Made by a program: the position numbers and the translations under genes
The notes under the pieces: model-generated
Told to the model about the DNA's origin: nothing
Seen by the model: the letters and a program-made list of their open reading frames with translations, nothing else
Databases searched by the model: none
From: Acanthosepion pharaonis
Taxonomy: Eukaryota; Mollusca; Cephalopoda; Sepiida; Sepiidae
NCBI GenBank assembly: GCA_903632075.3
Contig: CAHIKZ030001778.1
Coordinates: forward strand, 143,501-207,500
Direction: 5' to 3'
Length of the DNA: 64,000 nt
Part shown: positions 53,301 through 55,069 of the stretch, piece by piece
Numbering within the stretch: the stretch's first letter is position 1
How the letters are laid out: each line of letters starts with the position of its first letter

Positions 53301-54987
53301 TGTTTCATTTTTCTACCTAGGTTCAGAGTGTAGTATCTGCCTGTGCCCCGGCTGTTCTGAAATTAAAACAATGGCTCTCTGAGAAATTCACGCCTATCTA
53401 TCCACCAGATCGACATTCGGAATCCTTTCATTAGGTGCATAGAATGTGTTATATATGGTTTTGAATTCACAGTTTCCCTTCTCCTAGACTGGTTGCCAAT
53501 CAAGGCTGAAGAACTCAGTCTGCCATATTTAACCTATAGTTGGAGAGAGAAGAGATGGATTCATACCTTATCTGAGGGTACTTTCATGAAAGTGAATTGT
53601 AACAAAACTTAACTGGAATTCGAATTCAGATCTCCAATTTCTTATTCCAAGCTGAAATCCATTACACCACCCACACATCCTAGGAAAGCCAAATAATAAT
53701 ATTAAATGAGAATAAATTGCAAAAAGCAAAGACGATGTGAAAAATGAAAAGGAGTTAAGAAAGCTAGGAAAAATATGAAAAGGAAACCAGATGAAAGGAA
53801 AAAATACTTATCTTTCTACATACATGAGGAGGTTACTGAAAAGTTCTCAGCTCAACCAAGAAGGGATTCCAAAAAATTCTGATGTTTGGTCATTTGGTAA
53901 GATTTGTCAAATTAGGTGATGCTGAGATAAAGAAGAGAATGATAAAATACAGGCAAAGGGTAAGAAAAGAACAGATGATTGGGATAAGCACATGCAGGAC
54001 ATTTCCAAAGGGCCAGTTAGTTCAATGAGTTTAGAATTCTTTTCATCCACAATTTTATATTCTTAAATTAAAAAATAAAAGAATTAGTTTCATAGTGGAC
54101 TTTTACTTAAAAATTTTTTTGTTTAAAAAAAAAAAAAAATAAATGTAACATTTATTACGATTTAAACAGGTTAGAAAACAGATGTAGTTCTACAAAAAGG
54201 ATTCAGAGAATACCATGTACTAAACATGTGAGCAACAAGAAAGCTTGAAGGAAAATGGAAACAAAAAGGAAACTTGTGCTTAAAAACGGAGACAATTGAA
54301 ATTTCTGGGATGCATGATGAAGAAAGAGAGATTAAAGAATTTGAAGCTTACAAGTCATATTGAAGACAAGTCATATTGAAGACAAGATTAATTAAATGGA
54401 TAGCAGAACAGGAGTTGGGAGGGCTAGTAAGGAGGCAAACATTTCTTAGAACTATAAAGGATAGTAAATGATAGAGAGAGCTATGATTTCCCATGTCCTG
54501 AAATGACATGGTATATAAAAGATCTAATTTCCAAAAATATGACATTACTTTCTAAACAATCTAATATTTAATATATTTTTATTCCATGGATGCAAACATT
54601 CTGAAGATGATCCATATTACTTATTTTATGATTCAATGTTTTTGGTTCCAAGTATTTTATCTAAAATAATAGCAATTAGTTGTTGCATAAACATATGACA
54701 TACAGTTTCTTTTTTCTGCAGCTCCTGACCCATTCCACCGCCAAAATACTGTGACTCAAGGTGAAGAGAACAAGAGGATTGCTACTCCATCTTATTCCTT
54801 ACATGTCCGTAGTCTCTTGGACTGTATTAGCAAATGTATGCAGCATATGACATGCTCTATCCTCAGCTTACACACTCAATCATCAAATGAAGGGGCCAAC
54901 TGTGATTTATTTCTTGGTACACGTCCACAGATCATTTTAACTGATGCTCCAGGTTGGAACATGTATTATATGAGACTAATTAGATAA
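2819..54987 (+). CDS. Multidomain extracellular protein gene (WSC - F5/8C - WSC - CCP - CCP - PAN), 5' partial, 11 exons seen
   Basis: Exons are at 2819-3085, 10273-10351, 15974-16086, 20246-20349, 22572-22716, 26775-26903, 30622-30741, 33779-33979, 47431 onward, 47829-47889 and 54722-54987. Each junction was chosen from an AG acceptor, a GT donor, domain homology and matching phase (1-1, 1-2, 2-1, 1-0, 0-1, 1-1, 1-1, 1-1, 1-0, 0-1, 1-stop). The reading frame therefore closes from end to end, giving about 503 residues. The modules are all of extracellular type and rich in paired cysteines. No transmembrane segment follows the PAN module, so the protein is probably secreted. WSC and F5/8C modules usually bind carbohydrate or membrane surfaces; CCP and PAN modules usually bind protein. 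The first exon seen starts in phase 1, so at least one upstream exon (signal peptide) is missing. Introns are 0.4-13.5 kb and full of repeats. No named orthologue is recognised; function is inferred from modules only. Confidence 0.8.
3213..3272. repeat. (TCTCTCTG)n microsatellite
   Basis: TC-rich repeat with regular G interruptions, lying directly upstream of the 5S-derived SINE. Confidence 0.9.
3283..3640 (+). repeat. 5S-rRNA-derived SINE (SINE3-like), full-length but diverged
   Basis: Bases 3283-3399 align along their whole length with animal 5S rRNA: GTTTACGGCCATATTATATT, AACACCGGCTCCCGT, CGATCACCGAAGTTAAGTAA, CAGTACTAAAATGGGTCACC and GAATACTAGGTGCTATAAC. The C-box is damaged (GTCACCACTTGCG). 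The 240-base tail after it is shared with the copies at 2035 and 23780, so this is a retroposon and not a 5S gene. Confidence 0.85.
3838..3975 (-). repeat. 3' half of tRNA-derived SINE family B (minus strand)
   Basis: The reverse complement contains CACCTGAAGAAGGCCAGCAC, CAACGACCGAAACGTTGTG, AACAGTCCGAATAATGTAAG and CCCATCTCAGAGA. This matches the 3' half of the copies at 13022, 24664 and 36318. Confidence 0.75.
3976..4055. repeat. Fragment shared with 700-775
   Basis: GGCTGAAGAATGGATCGGCT, then GAAACAAGATGGTAACAATA and TTAAGAACACAAAAAATAAT, recur almost unchanged at 707-773. The identity of the parent repeat is unknown. Confidence 0.6.
4257..4330. repeat. (TA)n microsatellite, 74 bp
   Basis: Uninterrupted TA dinucleotides. 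Confidence 0.95.
4907..4978. repeat. (AC)n-(AT)n compound microsatellite
   Basis: AC dinucleotides to 4953, then AT dinucleotides to 4978. Confidence 0.95.
4980..6576. other. Intronic stretch without a recognised gene
   Basis: This is mixed-composition, GC-richer DNA than the surroundings. An open frame at 5676-5933 and its antisense partners show no domain. Around 5935-6330 there is a short inverted motif (CTCGGGTTCACGAG) and a TATAAATAAAG, which could be an LTR remnant. I could not assign it. Confidence 0.4.
6577..7250 (+). repeat. LTR-like TATA-bearing repeat, copy A (with a nested insertion)
   Basis: It matches the reverse complement of 19020-19487 over its length: TTGTTCACTA, CTATAAATACTGGGC, TTCTTGCCTCGTTCTCTTTT, TTTGCATTTCAGCGGA, GAGAAAACGCC, TACAAACTCTTTACGTTCAC and TTGTAGTTGGACCTTCT. 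A TATA box near the start and an AATAAA near the end suggest an LTR or a promoter-bearing retroposon; no primer-binding site or coding part was seen. It is interrupted at 6664-6905. Confidence 0.65.
6656..6913. mobile_element. Nested insertion of about 242 bp with an 8-bp target-site duplication
   Basis: The direct repeat CACTTTGC stands at 6656-6663 and 6906-6913; the 242 bases between are absent from copy B at 19.4 kb, which gives the empty site. The insert is GC-rich and full of hairpins, including a perfect GAACCCGT/ACGGGTTC stem (6764-6771 with 6776-6783, 4-base loop). An 8-bp duplication is typical of hAT elements, but no clear terminal inverted repeats were seen. Confidence 0.7.
7256..9990. 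other. AT-rich intronic DNA, no gene recognised
   Basis: Around 7607-8160 begins with AATAGAATATGTCTCTGTG and tandem TGTCTGTG, a kind of start often seen in dispersed invertebrate repeats, but no family could be named. A C-rich low-complexity patch lies near 9500-9520. No exon-like stretch was seen. Confidence 0.4.
9994..10117. repeat. 62-bp tandem duplication upstream of the first F5/8C exon
   Basis: The unit containing GCTGCTCCCCACATTATCTT and AAACAAAGGATTTAGAAATA is present twice with few differences (9994-10055 and 10056-10117). Confidence 0.85.
10273..10351 (+). CDS. Exon: F5/8C (discoidin) module, part 1
   Basis: The acceptor is ACCATTTCAG and the donor is TTCG/GTAAGATG. In phase 1 it reads GYAEGIQPNNYIFTSKQASF then STTDL. 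This matches the start of an F5/8 type C domain (G-I-x-x-x-x-I-x-x-S-x-Q/AS). The usual opening cysteine is absent. It ends in phase 2, which fits the phase 2 start of the next F5/8C exon at 15974. The exon is short (79 bp) and is supported mainly by phase and position, so it is less certain than the exons that follow. Confidence 0.68.
10690..11330 (-). mobile_element. Decayed mariner-type transposase fragment
   Basis: The minus strand reads, across frames, KILTKKDLPRSGR, HPPYFPDLTP then DFHLFRSLENNLND, and further C-terminal pieces. The P-P-Y-x-P-D-L-x-P-x-D-x-H-L-F motif is the third catalytic region of mariner transposases. Stops and frameshifts make it non-functional, and no terminal repeats were found. 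Confidence 0.7.
11538..11735 (+). repeat. tRNA-derived SINE, full head
   Basis: The A box TAGCTAAATGGTATAGC lies at 11547-11563 and the B box GGTTCGATTCC at 11599-11609, 36 bases apart, as in tRNA genes. The body (ACACATATTTTCTACG, CGTATAAACAG) and a short (TA)n follow. The same family is present on the minus strand at 155-300. Confidence 0.8.
11738..11930 (+). repeat. Module shared with 60412-60575, partly in inverted order
   Basis: AAATATAGTTTTAAGGTGTG, GCTCAATATAAGAGATAGAG and TATGTAAATATAAATATAAA are shared in direct orientation with 60.4 kb. The following TCAACACTCAGAGGCGACAG and CATGCTAGACGCAATCGTCA are shared in reverse orientation. Confidence 0.75.
12765..13015 (+). repeat. LTR-like promoter-bearing repeat, copy 1 (copy 2 at 23530)
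   Basis: CATTAGGCAGCGCTGTCAAG followed by CTATAAAAACGGGAAACT matches 23560-23610 (CGTTAGGCGGTGATG, TTATAAAAAACGGGAAACT). A shared downstream part holds ACACAC and TTTTAATGT. A TATA box and no coding suggest a solo LTR or another promoter repeat. Confidence 0.5.
13022..13375 (+). repeat. tRNA-derived SINE family B, full copy
   Basis: It has a tRNA-like head with B-box-like AGTTCAATACC (13076-13086), a body with GAACTAGAACAATCTACCCC, the tail CACCTGAAGAAGGCCGGAGC, GTACAACGGCCGAAACATTA, and the end CATCTCAGAAATATAGACAG. The same layout is found at 24664. Confidence 0.8.
13500..14300. repeat. Dispersed repeat starting CTAGCAGTATGGCCCGGCGT
   Basis: It starts with a motif common in invertebrate repeats and ends in (AC)n followed by CCTTTTATAGATAGAGAT. 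Inside is a 64-bp tandem pair (about 13973-14020 and 14037-14078) sharing TTCGTG, CAG and GGCTCTCAC-CTGGCCA. No protein was found and the family is not named. Confidence 0.5.
14234..14273. repeat. (AC)n microsatellite
   Basis: AC dinucleotides with one AT interruption. Confidence 0.9.
14325..14965 (+). repeat. Composite interspersed repeat (family of 361 and 32560)
   Basis: It starts ACGGCATATCAACTTCTT and GGGTCATTTAATGC, repeated in part at 14640 (AGCATATCAACCACTATGGG). It then has tandem TGTATTGTTGGTCATTTT units and the end block GGTTTCACTATTTGACCATA and CCTAGCAGGTGCTACC. Confidence 0.6.
15108..15525 (-). repeat. LTR-like repeat, copy 1 (copy 2 at 50632)
   Basis: AACAAAGAAAACATAGACAA, ATATTTATTGAACATAAACA, ACAGGATGATAACAAG, TTTGCAGGCAAAGCAATGTT and TTCTTCTTGGGAAGC are shared in order with 50632-50960. 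In the reverse complement an AATAAATATTTT stands near the end, as in an LTR. The orientation is a guess. Confidence 0.5.
15974..16086 (+). CDS. Exon: F5/8C module, part 2 (core strand)
   Basis: The acceptor is TTTTGCCAG and the donor is CGAG/GTACGT. The translation contains NAWKPASVNGQWVEVALPSL followed by YTVTGIRTRG. This is the hallmark of F5/8C domains: AW-x-P, then QW-(I/V)-x-V-x-L, then V-T-G-I-x-T-x-G. The phases are 2 in and 1 out. F5/8C (discoidin) domains bind phospholipid, sugars or receptors through loops of a beta-barrel; the segment here forms the central strands of that barrel. Confidence 0.9.
16794..16859 (+). repeat. 22-bp tandem repeat, three units
   Basis: The unit GTGTTTCACATAATAAAAAC-CC is present three times with one difference in the first unit, followed by a run of palindromic CATCACATGTGATG-like motifs to 17175. 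Confidence 0.9.
17640..17885 (+). mobile_element. 3' fragment of non-LTR retrotransposon family 2
   Basis: The + strand reads EMRKEGLENLIFTGQIEG, a stretch typical of the C-terminal part of an invertebrate LINE polyprotein, then a frame-broken remainder. The same part is seen on the minus strand at 29560, 33260 and 46490. Confidence 0.65.
18225..18335 (-). repeat. tRNA-derived SINE head, family C, copy 1
   Basis: The reverse complement gives GCTAGAGTTAGCAAATTAGT and ACTTGTGGTTTTGTGCCACA. The layout is the same as the better copy at 18765. TATGGCACAAGGCC at 18133 may be the end of another copy. Confidence 0.5.
18765..18885 (-). repeat. tRNA-derived SINE head, family C, copy 2
   Basis: The reverse complement has an A-box-like TAATGGTTAGCAAGC (from 18859-18873) and a B-box-like AGTTAGATCC (from 18815-18824), then CTTTCGGCCTTATGCCACAT. 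The spacing fits a tRNA-like promoter. Confidence 0.65.
19020..19487 (-). repeat. LTR-like TATA-bearing repeat, copy B (empty site)
   Basis: This is the reverse complement of 6577-7250 without the nested insertion: reading the minus strand, TTCTCTTTTTACTTTGCATT is continuous. It contains a (AT)n run at 19154-19194 that copy A has only as a short ACATATATAAATCGG stretch. Confidence 0.7.
19545..19735. repeat. GC-rich block with nested inverted repeats
   Basis: CGGCA (19621-19625) and TTTGGGG (19630-19636) pair with CCCCAAA (19660-19666) and TGCCG (19675-19679). TCAGGCAC (19602-19609) pairs with GTGCCTGA (19647-19654). AATTTTTCA (19691-19699) pairs with TGAAAAATT (about 19723-19731) around CCCACGTGGG. 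Identity is unknown; it may be a DNA-transposon end or a structured RNA-derived repeat. Confidence 0.5.
20246..20349 (+). CDS. Exon: F5/8C module, part 3
   Basis: The acceptor is ATTTCCAG and the donor is TGAG/GTTTGTGAG. It reads VMKPNERWVMSYELFYGDAS and then PGYLAPYSENNITE. This fits the F5/8C segment with the W-V-x-S-Y-x-(V/L)-x-Y-x-x-D pattern directly after the I-x-T-x-G strand. It enters in phase 1 and leaves in phase 0, joining in frame with its neighbours on both sides. Confidence 0.82.
21080..21870 (+). mobile_element. Jockey/CR1-like non-LTR retrotransposon fragment (RT end and C-terminus)
   Basis: The + strand reads, across frames, an IYAD-like start (ISMLINST region), LGFKINPDLKWNS, AIIYLYKSQIR and RQNVASFALLYRYFHGKCSD then ELHSLVPP. 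The Y-K-S-x-I-R-P and R-x-V-A-S-L-x-x-x-Y-R-Y-F-H-G motifs are those of the C-terminal part of Jockey/CR1-group LINE polyproteins. It contains a 32-bp tandem repeat at 21125-21220. Dead copy. Confidence 0.7.
21125..21220 (+). repeat. 32-bp minisatellite, exactly three units
   Basis: The unit starts CACCTCCAAAACTCTAGACG and ends ACCAGAGCTTGG. The second and third units are the same; the first differs at two positions. Confidence 0.92.
22572..22716 (+). CDS. Exon: F5/8C module, part 4 (C-terminal)
   Basis: The acceptor is AAGTTTCAG and the donor is TTTG/GTGAGT. The translation runs from ANTDGNSVVTRLF through KPFVANTIRLVV to ALGFEFLGQPYEHVFG. This is the closing part of an F5/8C domain: GN-x-D...V-x-x-x-F, P-x-x-A-x-x-I-R, and the final (L/R)-x-F-E-x-x-G. 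Family members usually end E-L-x-G-C; here the cysteine is replaced by Q, which pairs with the missing cysteine at the start of the module. The phases are 0 in and 1 out, and the whole module is about 147 residues, a normal length. Confidence 0.88.
23400..23440. repeat. AT-rich short tandem repeat
   Basis: TATTAATCCAAAATATTAATCC and ATTAATATTAATCCAAAT-like units repeat three times. Confidence 0.6.
23530..23765 (+). repeat. LTR-like promoter-bearing repeat, copy 2
   Basis: This is the counterpart of 12765-13015, sharing the GGCGGTGATG/TTATAAAAAACGGGAAACT core and the ACACAC-TTTTAATGT downstream part. It is directly followed by the 5S-SINE. Confidence 0.5.
23780..24135 (+). repeat. 5S-rRNA-derived SINE, best-preserved copy
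   Basis: Bases 23780-23895 align with 5S rRNA: ACTTACGACCATATTACATT, GAAACACGG, CCACTGAAGTTAAGCAAC, then AGATGGGTGACCGCTTGGGA. The internal promoter elements (A box GAAGTTAAGCAAC and C box GATGGGTGACCGC) are intact. The tail to 24135 (GCTCGGAATTGTTAATCGGA, GCTATGGGTTAATTAG, GGGTTGATAAACCGT) is shared with the copies at 2035 and 3283. Confidence 0.88.
24200..24390 (+). repeat. Tandem repeat of about 130 bp, left part
   Basis: Units carry CGTTTAGATGTGTAAATGTT, CGGCAACAATTCTGTTGGTC and AGGAGGAGAAATTAAGTCAT. The array continues at 25000-25030 and 25725-25890, after insertions. Confidence 0.75.
24389..24441. repeat. (TA)n microsatellite
   Basis: Uninterrupted AT dinucleotides. Confidence 0.95.
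24664..24992 (+). repeat. tRNA-derived SINE family B, full copy
   Basis: The A-box-like TGGCACAGTGG lies at 24682-24692 and the B-box-like AGTTCAATACC at 24732-24742. The body GTAGAACTAGAACAGTCTAC, tail CCTGAAGAAGGCCGGAGCGT and end CATCTCAGAAATATAGACAG match 13022-13375. Confidence 0.82.
25031..25724 (-). mobile_element. 5'-truncated LINE family 1 copy inside a tandem repeat
   Basis: The minus strand reads LTDLKWNNYIELIA, ILHIYKSTIRLCIEYY, then SLCLFYKYFHGNCSDE, the C-terminal region of LINE family 1 (compare 42.6-45.9 kb). Its 3' end with poly(T) on the + strand sits at 25031, right after AGGAGCAGAT of the tandem repeat, which resumes at 25725 (GTAACAATTCTGTTGGTCAG). Confidence 0.78.
25725..25890 (+). 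repeat. Tandem repeat of about 130 bp, right part
   Basis: It holds AACAATTCTGTTGGTCAGGA, CGTTTAGATGTGTAAGTGTT, CCTTTTAGTCCAACTAGGAG and a second AACAATTCTGTTAGTCAGGA, continuing the array at 24200. Confidence 0.75.
25895..26770. other. Intronic DNA without a recognised feature
   Basis: AT-rich; an open frame at 26155-26403 shows no domain and no splice context. Nothing else seen. Confidence 0.4.
26775..26903 (+). CDS. Exon: WSC module 2, N-terminal half
   Basis: The acceptor is GGTTGCAG and the donor is CAAG/GTACGT. In phase 1 it reads ASNKAIGCFAGDNSTGN and then ATATTKDDCKKTCLANGYP. This is the opening of a WSC domain: (Y/I)-x-G-C-F, then C-x-x-x-C. Three cysteines are seen. Unlike WSC module 1, this module is split by an intron, and its second half is the exon at 30622. 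Both ends are phase 1. Confidence 0.85.
26910..29050. other. Intronic DNA without a recognised gene
   Basis: It contains a poly(C) run at about 27961-27973 and a poly(A) run at about 28392-28418. No exon-like stretch with domain homology was found. Confidence 0.4.
29275..29495 (+). repeat. Degenerate tandem repeat, about 50 bp period
   Basis: The phrases CTTCCGGCTACCAC-GACCC and TTCCAGCATTC-TGGCCTTTA recur about five times with changes. Confidence 0.7.
29540..30440 (-). mobile_element. Non-LTR retrotransposon family 2, RT C-terminal half
   Basis: The minus strand reads, across frames, GCVFPLNLFTLYSEAI, then NILTI-YADDTVLIADIERKL, GLNINCKKTECIV, LRILWTEHVSNGKVLEKM and NEERGLGKFDTP. YADD is the RT active site (region 5), followed by the K-K-T-E motif and the C-terminal W-x-E-x-V block. 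Stops and frame changes make it inactive. Confidence 0.8.
30622..30741 (+). CDS. Exon: WSC module 2, C-terminal half (two cysteines short)
   Basis: The acceptor is CTTTTTTCAG and the donor is TTTG/GTAAGT. It reads EKKGTFMCKCVLSFGKYGQL and then NDTECLSDSNVSPFILYRTF. C-x-C followed by a cysteine about 18 residues later and an aromatic-rich S-x-x-x-Y end fits the WSC C-terminal half. The usual last two cysteines (S-C and P-C-G-G) are missing, so the module has six cysteines in place of eight. The phases are 1 and 1. Confidence 0.78.
30890..30917. repeat. (CAC)n microsatellite
   Basis: About eight ACC/CAC triplets. Confidence 0.9.
31080..32230. other. AT-rich intronic DNA, nothing recognised
   Basis: Homopolymer and AT-rich stretches only. 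A G-rich patch (GGGGAGGGGGGTG) lies near 32106. Confidence 0.4.
32235..32540 (-). mobile_element. LINE family 1 endonuclease fragment
   Basis: The minus strand reads DDFNAHHVKWLKHSNVTDVT and FPNKSYQHASLLDFFLI. DFNAHH and SLLD are the AP-endonuclease motifs also seen in the long copy at 42.6-45.9 kb (GDFNAHH, SLLDLCF). Confidence 0.75.
32560..33060 (+). repeat. Composite interspersed repeat with an internal minisatellite
   Basis: It starts ACGGCATATCAACATCAATA, then holds about six units of ATGTATTGCTGGTAATAATT between 32608 and 32805. It ends with GGTTAACTATTTGCTCATAT and a doubled GGATGTAGTTTATCGTC. A (GAA)n stretch closes it at 33045-33065. Same family as 361 and 14325. Confidence 0.7.
33260..33650 (-). 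mobile_element. Non-LTR retrotransposon family 2, C-terminal fragment
   Basis: It matches 29560-29900 in order: AACGTTGGTGACTATAG, CTCTCCACAATTTCCTGT, TCCTCATTATGTGTCG and TGTTCGGTCCATAGTATTCT. Read on the minus strand it is the C-terminal part of the polyprotein. Confidence 0.75.
33779..33979 (+). CDS. Exon: complete CCP/sushi module 1
   Basis: The acceptor is CCTTTGCAG and the donor is TTCA/AGTAAGTTT, with GT at 33980-33981. The translation starts EMACQSPDLVNWAKIIPL, carries MKVMYTCILGYEFP and closes VKCLENNQWESLPGNCS. All four CCP cysteines are present, together with the G-Y after the second cysteine and the tryptophan between the third and fourth. The length, about 66 residues, is normal. 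Both ends are phase 1, as in most CCP exons. CCP modules mediate protein-protein binding in complement regulators and adhesion molecules. The ATG at 33781 lies inside the module and is not a start. Confidence 0.93.
34960..35009. repeat. (GA)n microsatellite
   Basis: Uninterrupted AG dinucleotides. Confidence 0.95.
35469..35670. repeat. Inverted repeat around a (GT)n-(AT)n core
   Basis: TTTGAAACAGACGCCCCA (about 35503-35521) is mirrored by TGGGGGGCGTCTATTTCAAA (about 35614-35634). Weaker mirror homology continues outward (TTATTTCAAATGTTATTATA with GATAATGTTTGAAGTAATG). The core is (GT)n 35537-35573 and (AT)n to 35615. Confidence 0.7.
35750..35900 (+). repeat. SINE tail fragment
   Basis: TTTTGGAAAGGCATGACACT, the C-rich run and AGCTATGGGTTAAATAGTAT resemble the tail of the 5S-SINE family and the piece at 33125. 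AGCCAGTCTAGG is shared with 41265 and 53485. Confidence 0.4.
36318..36502 (+). repeat. tRNA-derived SINE family B, 5'-truncated
   Basis: AGAACAGTCTGCCCCAGCGA, CACCTGAAGAAGGCCGGAGC, GGCCGAACCATTGTG and CATCTCAGAAATATAGACAG match 13022 and 24664. Confidence 0.8.
36920..37790 (+). mobile_element. Ty3/Gypsy-type integrase fragment
   Basis: The frame at 36974-37210 reads LTMTDRATRWIEAPPLTEIS, then WVSRFGVPLHNTDRGSQFES and RLFSELSKVI. This is the core of a Gypsy integrase (D-R-x-T-R-W, then T-D-R-G-S-Q-F-x-S with the second catalytic D). One threonine of the usual I-T-T-D-R-G-x-Q-F is missing. Later pieces (VTGCNVQIPRHQLTH, KFVWFRTDSLKIP) continue to the C-terminal domain in other frames. No LTR was found next to it. 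Inactive. Confidence 0.8.
37830..42600. other. Long AT-rich intronic stretch with no gene
   Basis: About 4.7 kb of AT-rich DNA with homopolymer runs and no coding signal. A weak tandem array of about 105 bp lies at 41120-41400: TTTTGATTGGCAACCAGTCT and two diverged forms, each followed by AGCCTTTTA-like and AAATTA. Confidence 0.5.
42640..45950 (-). mobile_element. Jockey/CR1-like non-LTR retrotransposon (LINE family 1), near full length
   Basis: Reading the minus strand from about 45725: an AP-endonuclease starts LNIFFSNIRGIRNKLL, with FVFGDFNAHHTN, ASLLDLCF and LGNSDHAVVSVNI. The reverse transcriptase follows with NYRPISLLPLFGKVFE, KQYGFRFARSTADVL, VALDISKAFDRVWHAGLL (catalytic D), GVPQGSILGPTLL, GIYADDTTIYSC (YADD) and VNFNASKTKLL. 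A C-terminal part has IYKSTIRPCMEYCCHIWSGA and LFYKYFHGNCSEEL. About seven frameshifts break the frame. The 3' end carries poly(A) (poly(T) at 42627-42640) and abuts a (TA)n tract. The RT motifs and the C-terminal C-x-E-Y-C block place it in the Jockey/CR1 group; the exact clade is unsure. Confidence 0.88.
46490..47310 (-). mobile_element. Non-LTR retrotransposon family 2, C-terminal fragment
   Basis: AATCTATCCTGTGAGTATCA, GATTTTCCAAGCCCTCCTTC and ACATGTTCAGTCCATGGTAT match 29.7-29.9 kb and 33.45-33.6 kb. The minus strand gives the end of the polyprotein. It ends about 120 bases before the exon at 47431. Confidence 0.7.
47431..47567 (+). CDS. Exon: CCP/sushi module 2, first half, with no good donor
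   Basis: The acceptor is TATTTTTCAG. In phase 1 it reads KHCSAIPKVNHTTTDTND and then TFFGSKFNYQFKSMDLFF, followed by a stop at 47568-47570. It resembles the start of a CCP module (C-x-x-x-P-x-V...G-S-x-x-x-Y-x), but the second cysteine is replaced by F. The next exon (47829) needs a phase 0 donor. The only in-frame GT is AAA/GTGAAT at 47457, which would leave a 26-bp exon and a shortened CCP. The GT at TATT/GTCTTT would create a stop across the junction. The exon may be decaying, may use 47457, or may be skipped. The true end is not settled. Confidence 0.5.
47829..47889 (+). CDS. Exon: CCP/sushi module 2, second half
   Basis: The acceptor is CATTTACAG and the donor is CAAG/GTAATA. In phase 0 it reads KISFICQQNVTWAFNNEECQ. 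It fits the CCP C-terminal half: I-x-F-x-C, tryptophan, closing cysteine. It leaves in phase 1 and joins the PAN exon in frame. It is very short (61 bp), so support is moderate and rests on the C-x(5)-W-x(6)-C pattern, the flanking splice sites and the phase. Confidence 0.6.
48040..48495 (-). mobile_element. LINE family 1, 3' fragment
   Basis: The minus strand reads MVPSLYEFKCINSQLN and FYANSFLSPLWNSLLVPCFP, the last 150 residues of LINE family 1. The 3' end lies at 48040 with poly(T) on the + strand. Confidence 0.75.
48973..49015. repeat. (TA)n microsatellite
   Basis: AT dinucleotides. Flanking sequence has a doubled GATTTCCCACCTGATGAAAC (48806 and 48879). Confidence 0.95.
49235..49345 (+). 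repeat. (TA)n tract plus SINE 3' fragment
   Basis: After (TA)n to 49280, GACATCTAGCCACACTGAGG and GTGAAACAGTCTGT match the 3' end of the SINE at 49535-49660. Confidence 0.65.
49535..49678 (+). repeat. tRNA-derived SINE family D
   Basis: The A box TGGCCTAGAGGT lies at 49538-49549 and the B box GGTTTTCGATCC at 49578-49589, in tRNA-like spacing. The 3' part is TGTCTAGCCACACTGAAAAG and GCAAAACAGTCTGTG, ending in (TA)n. Confidence 0.78.
50304..50346. repeat. (TA)n microsatellite
   Basis: AT dinucleotides. Confidence 0.95.
50632..50990 (-). repeat. LTR-like repeat, copy 2
   Basis: This is the counterpart of 15108-15525. Reading the minus strand it would start TGTTATATGCTAGGCTTCAC and contain TTTAATAAATATTTTTC near its end, both expected of an LTR. 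No adjoining coding region in that orientation was found. Confidence 0.5.
51230..51754 (+). mobile_element. Gypsy-type pol C-terminus
   Basis: VPAELMFARKITSIFDKLLP, then KKYTPGDKVFFNVFGR and, in other frames, a V-I-Y-T-V-K-type and NQLRPRYS-type stretch (from CCAGTTAAGACCAAGATACT). This is the end of a Gypsy (K02A2.6-like) integrase: P-A-x-L-x-x-x-R, then a P-G-D-x-V SH3-like C-terminal fold. It leads directly into the LTR at 51755. The copy is broken by frameshifts. Confidence 0.75.
51755..52030 (+). mobile_element. 3' LTR of the Gypsy-type element, 276 bp
   Basis: It starts TGTAACCTGTCACCCC straight after a purine-rich stretch (TTGGGAGGAGGTGA, likely polypurine tract) and ends GGAATATAACA, so it is bounded by TGT...ACA. 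AATAAA lies at about 51961-51967. The matching 5' LTR is not in the window. Confidence 0.72.
52200..53050 (-). mobile_element. LINE family 1, 3' third
   Basis: The minus strand reads GLMFSVDIKWKDYIESIA, ILHIYKSTIHPCLEYCCHIW and LCLFCKYFHGNCSDELF, in the same order as in the long copy. The 3' end has poly(T) on the + strand at 52202-52209. Confidence 0.82.
53455..53690 (-). repeat. tRNA-derived SINE family E
   Basis: The reverse complement starts TGGGTGGTGTAATGGATTTC (A-box-like) and has the B-box-like GAATTCGAATTCC, then a body ending TTGGCAACCAGTCTAGGAG. Confidence 0.65.
54165..54545 (+). mobile_element. Non-LTR retrotransposon family 2, C-terminal fragment
   Basis: GAGAATACCATGTACTAAAC, ATGTGAGCAACAAGAAAGCT, ATTTCTGGGATGCATGATGA and ACTATAAAGGATAGTAAATG follow the order of the family 2 C-terminus, here on the + strand, immediately upstream of the PAN exon. 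Confidence 0.65.
54722..54987 (+). CDS. Last exon: PAN/apple-like module and stop
   Basis: The acceptor is TTTTTTCTGCAG. In phase 1 it reads APDPFHRQNTVTQ, then SLLDCISKCMQHMTCSILSL, then GANCDLFLG and DAPGWNMYYMRLIR, with a TAA stop at 54985-54987. The C-x(3)-C-x(5)-C-S core, a later C-x-L and a closing W-x-x-Y-x-R are typical of PAN/apple domains, which bind protein or carbohydrate. Nothing hydrophobic enough for a membrane anchor or GPI signal follows, so the protein ends directly on this module. An in-frame ATG at 54751 lies inside the exon and is not a start. Confidence 0.82.
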
Positions 54988-55015
54988 ACTAAAACTAATG
55001 CTAGAAAAACTACAG

Positions 55016-55063
55016 AATAAAATACATTTTTAAAGTATATGAATAAAATATAGAGAAAATAAA
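55016..55063 (+). terminator. Polyadenylation signals after the gene
   Basis: AATAAA occurs at 55016-55021, 55042-55047 and 55058-55063, only 29-76 bases after the stop codon. This suggests a very short 3' UTR. The base composition is A-rich, so single hits would be weak, but the cluster position just after a stop is convincing. Confidence 0.6.
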
Positions 55064-55069
55064 GTATTA

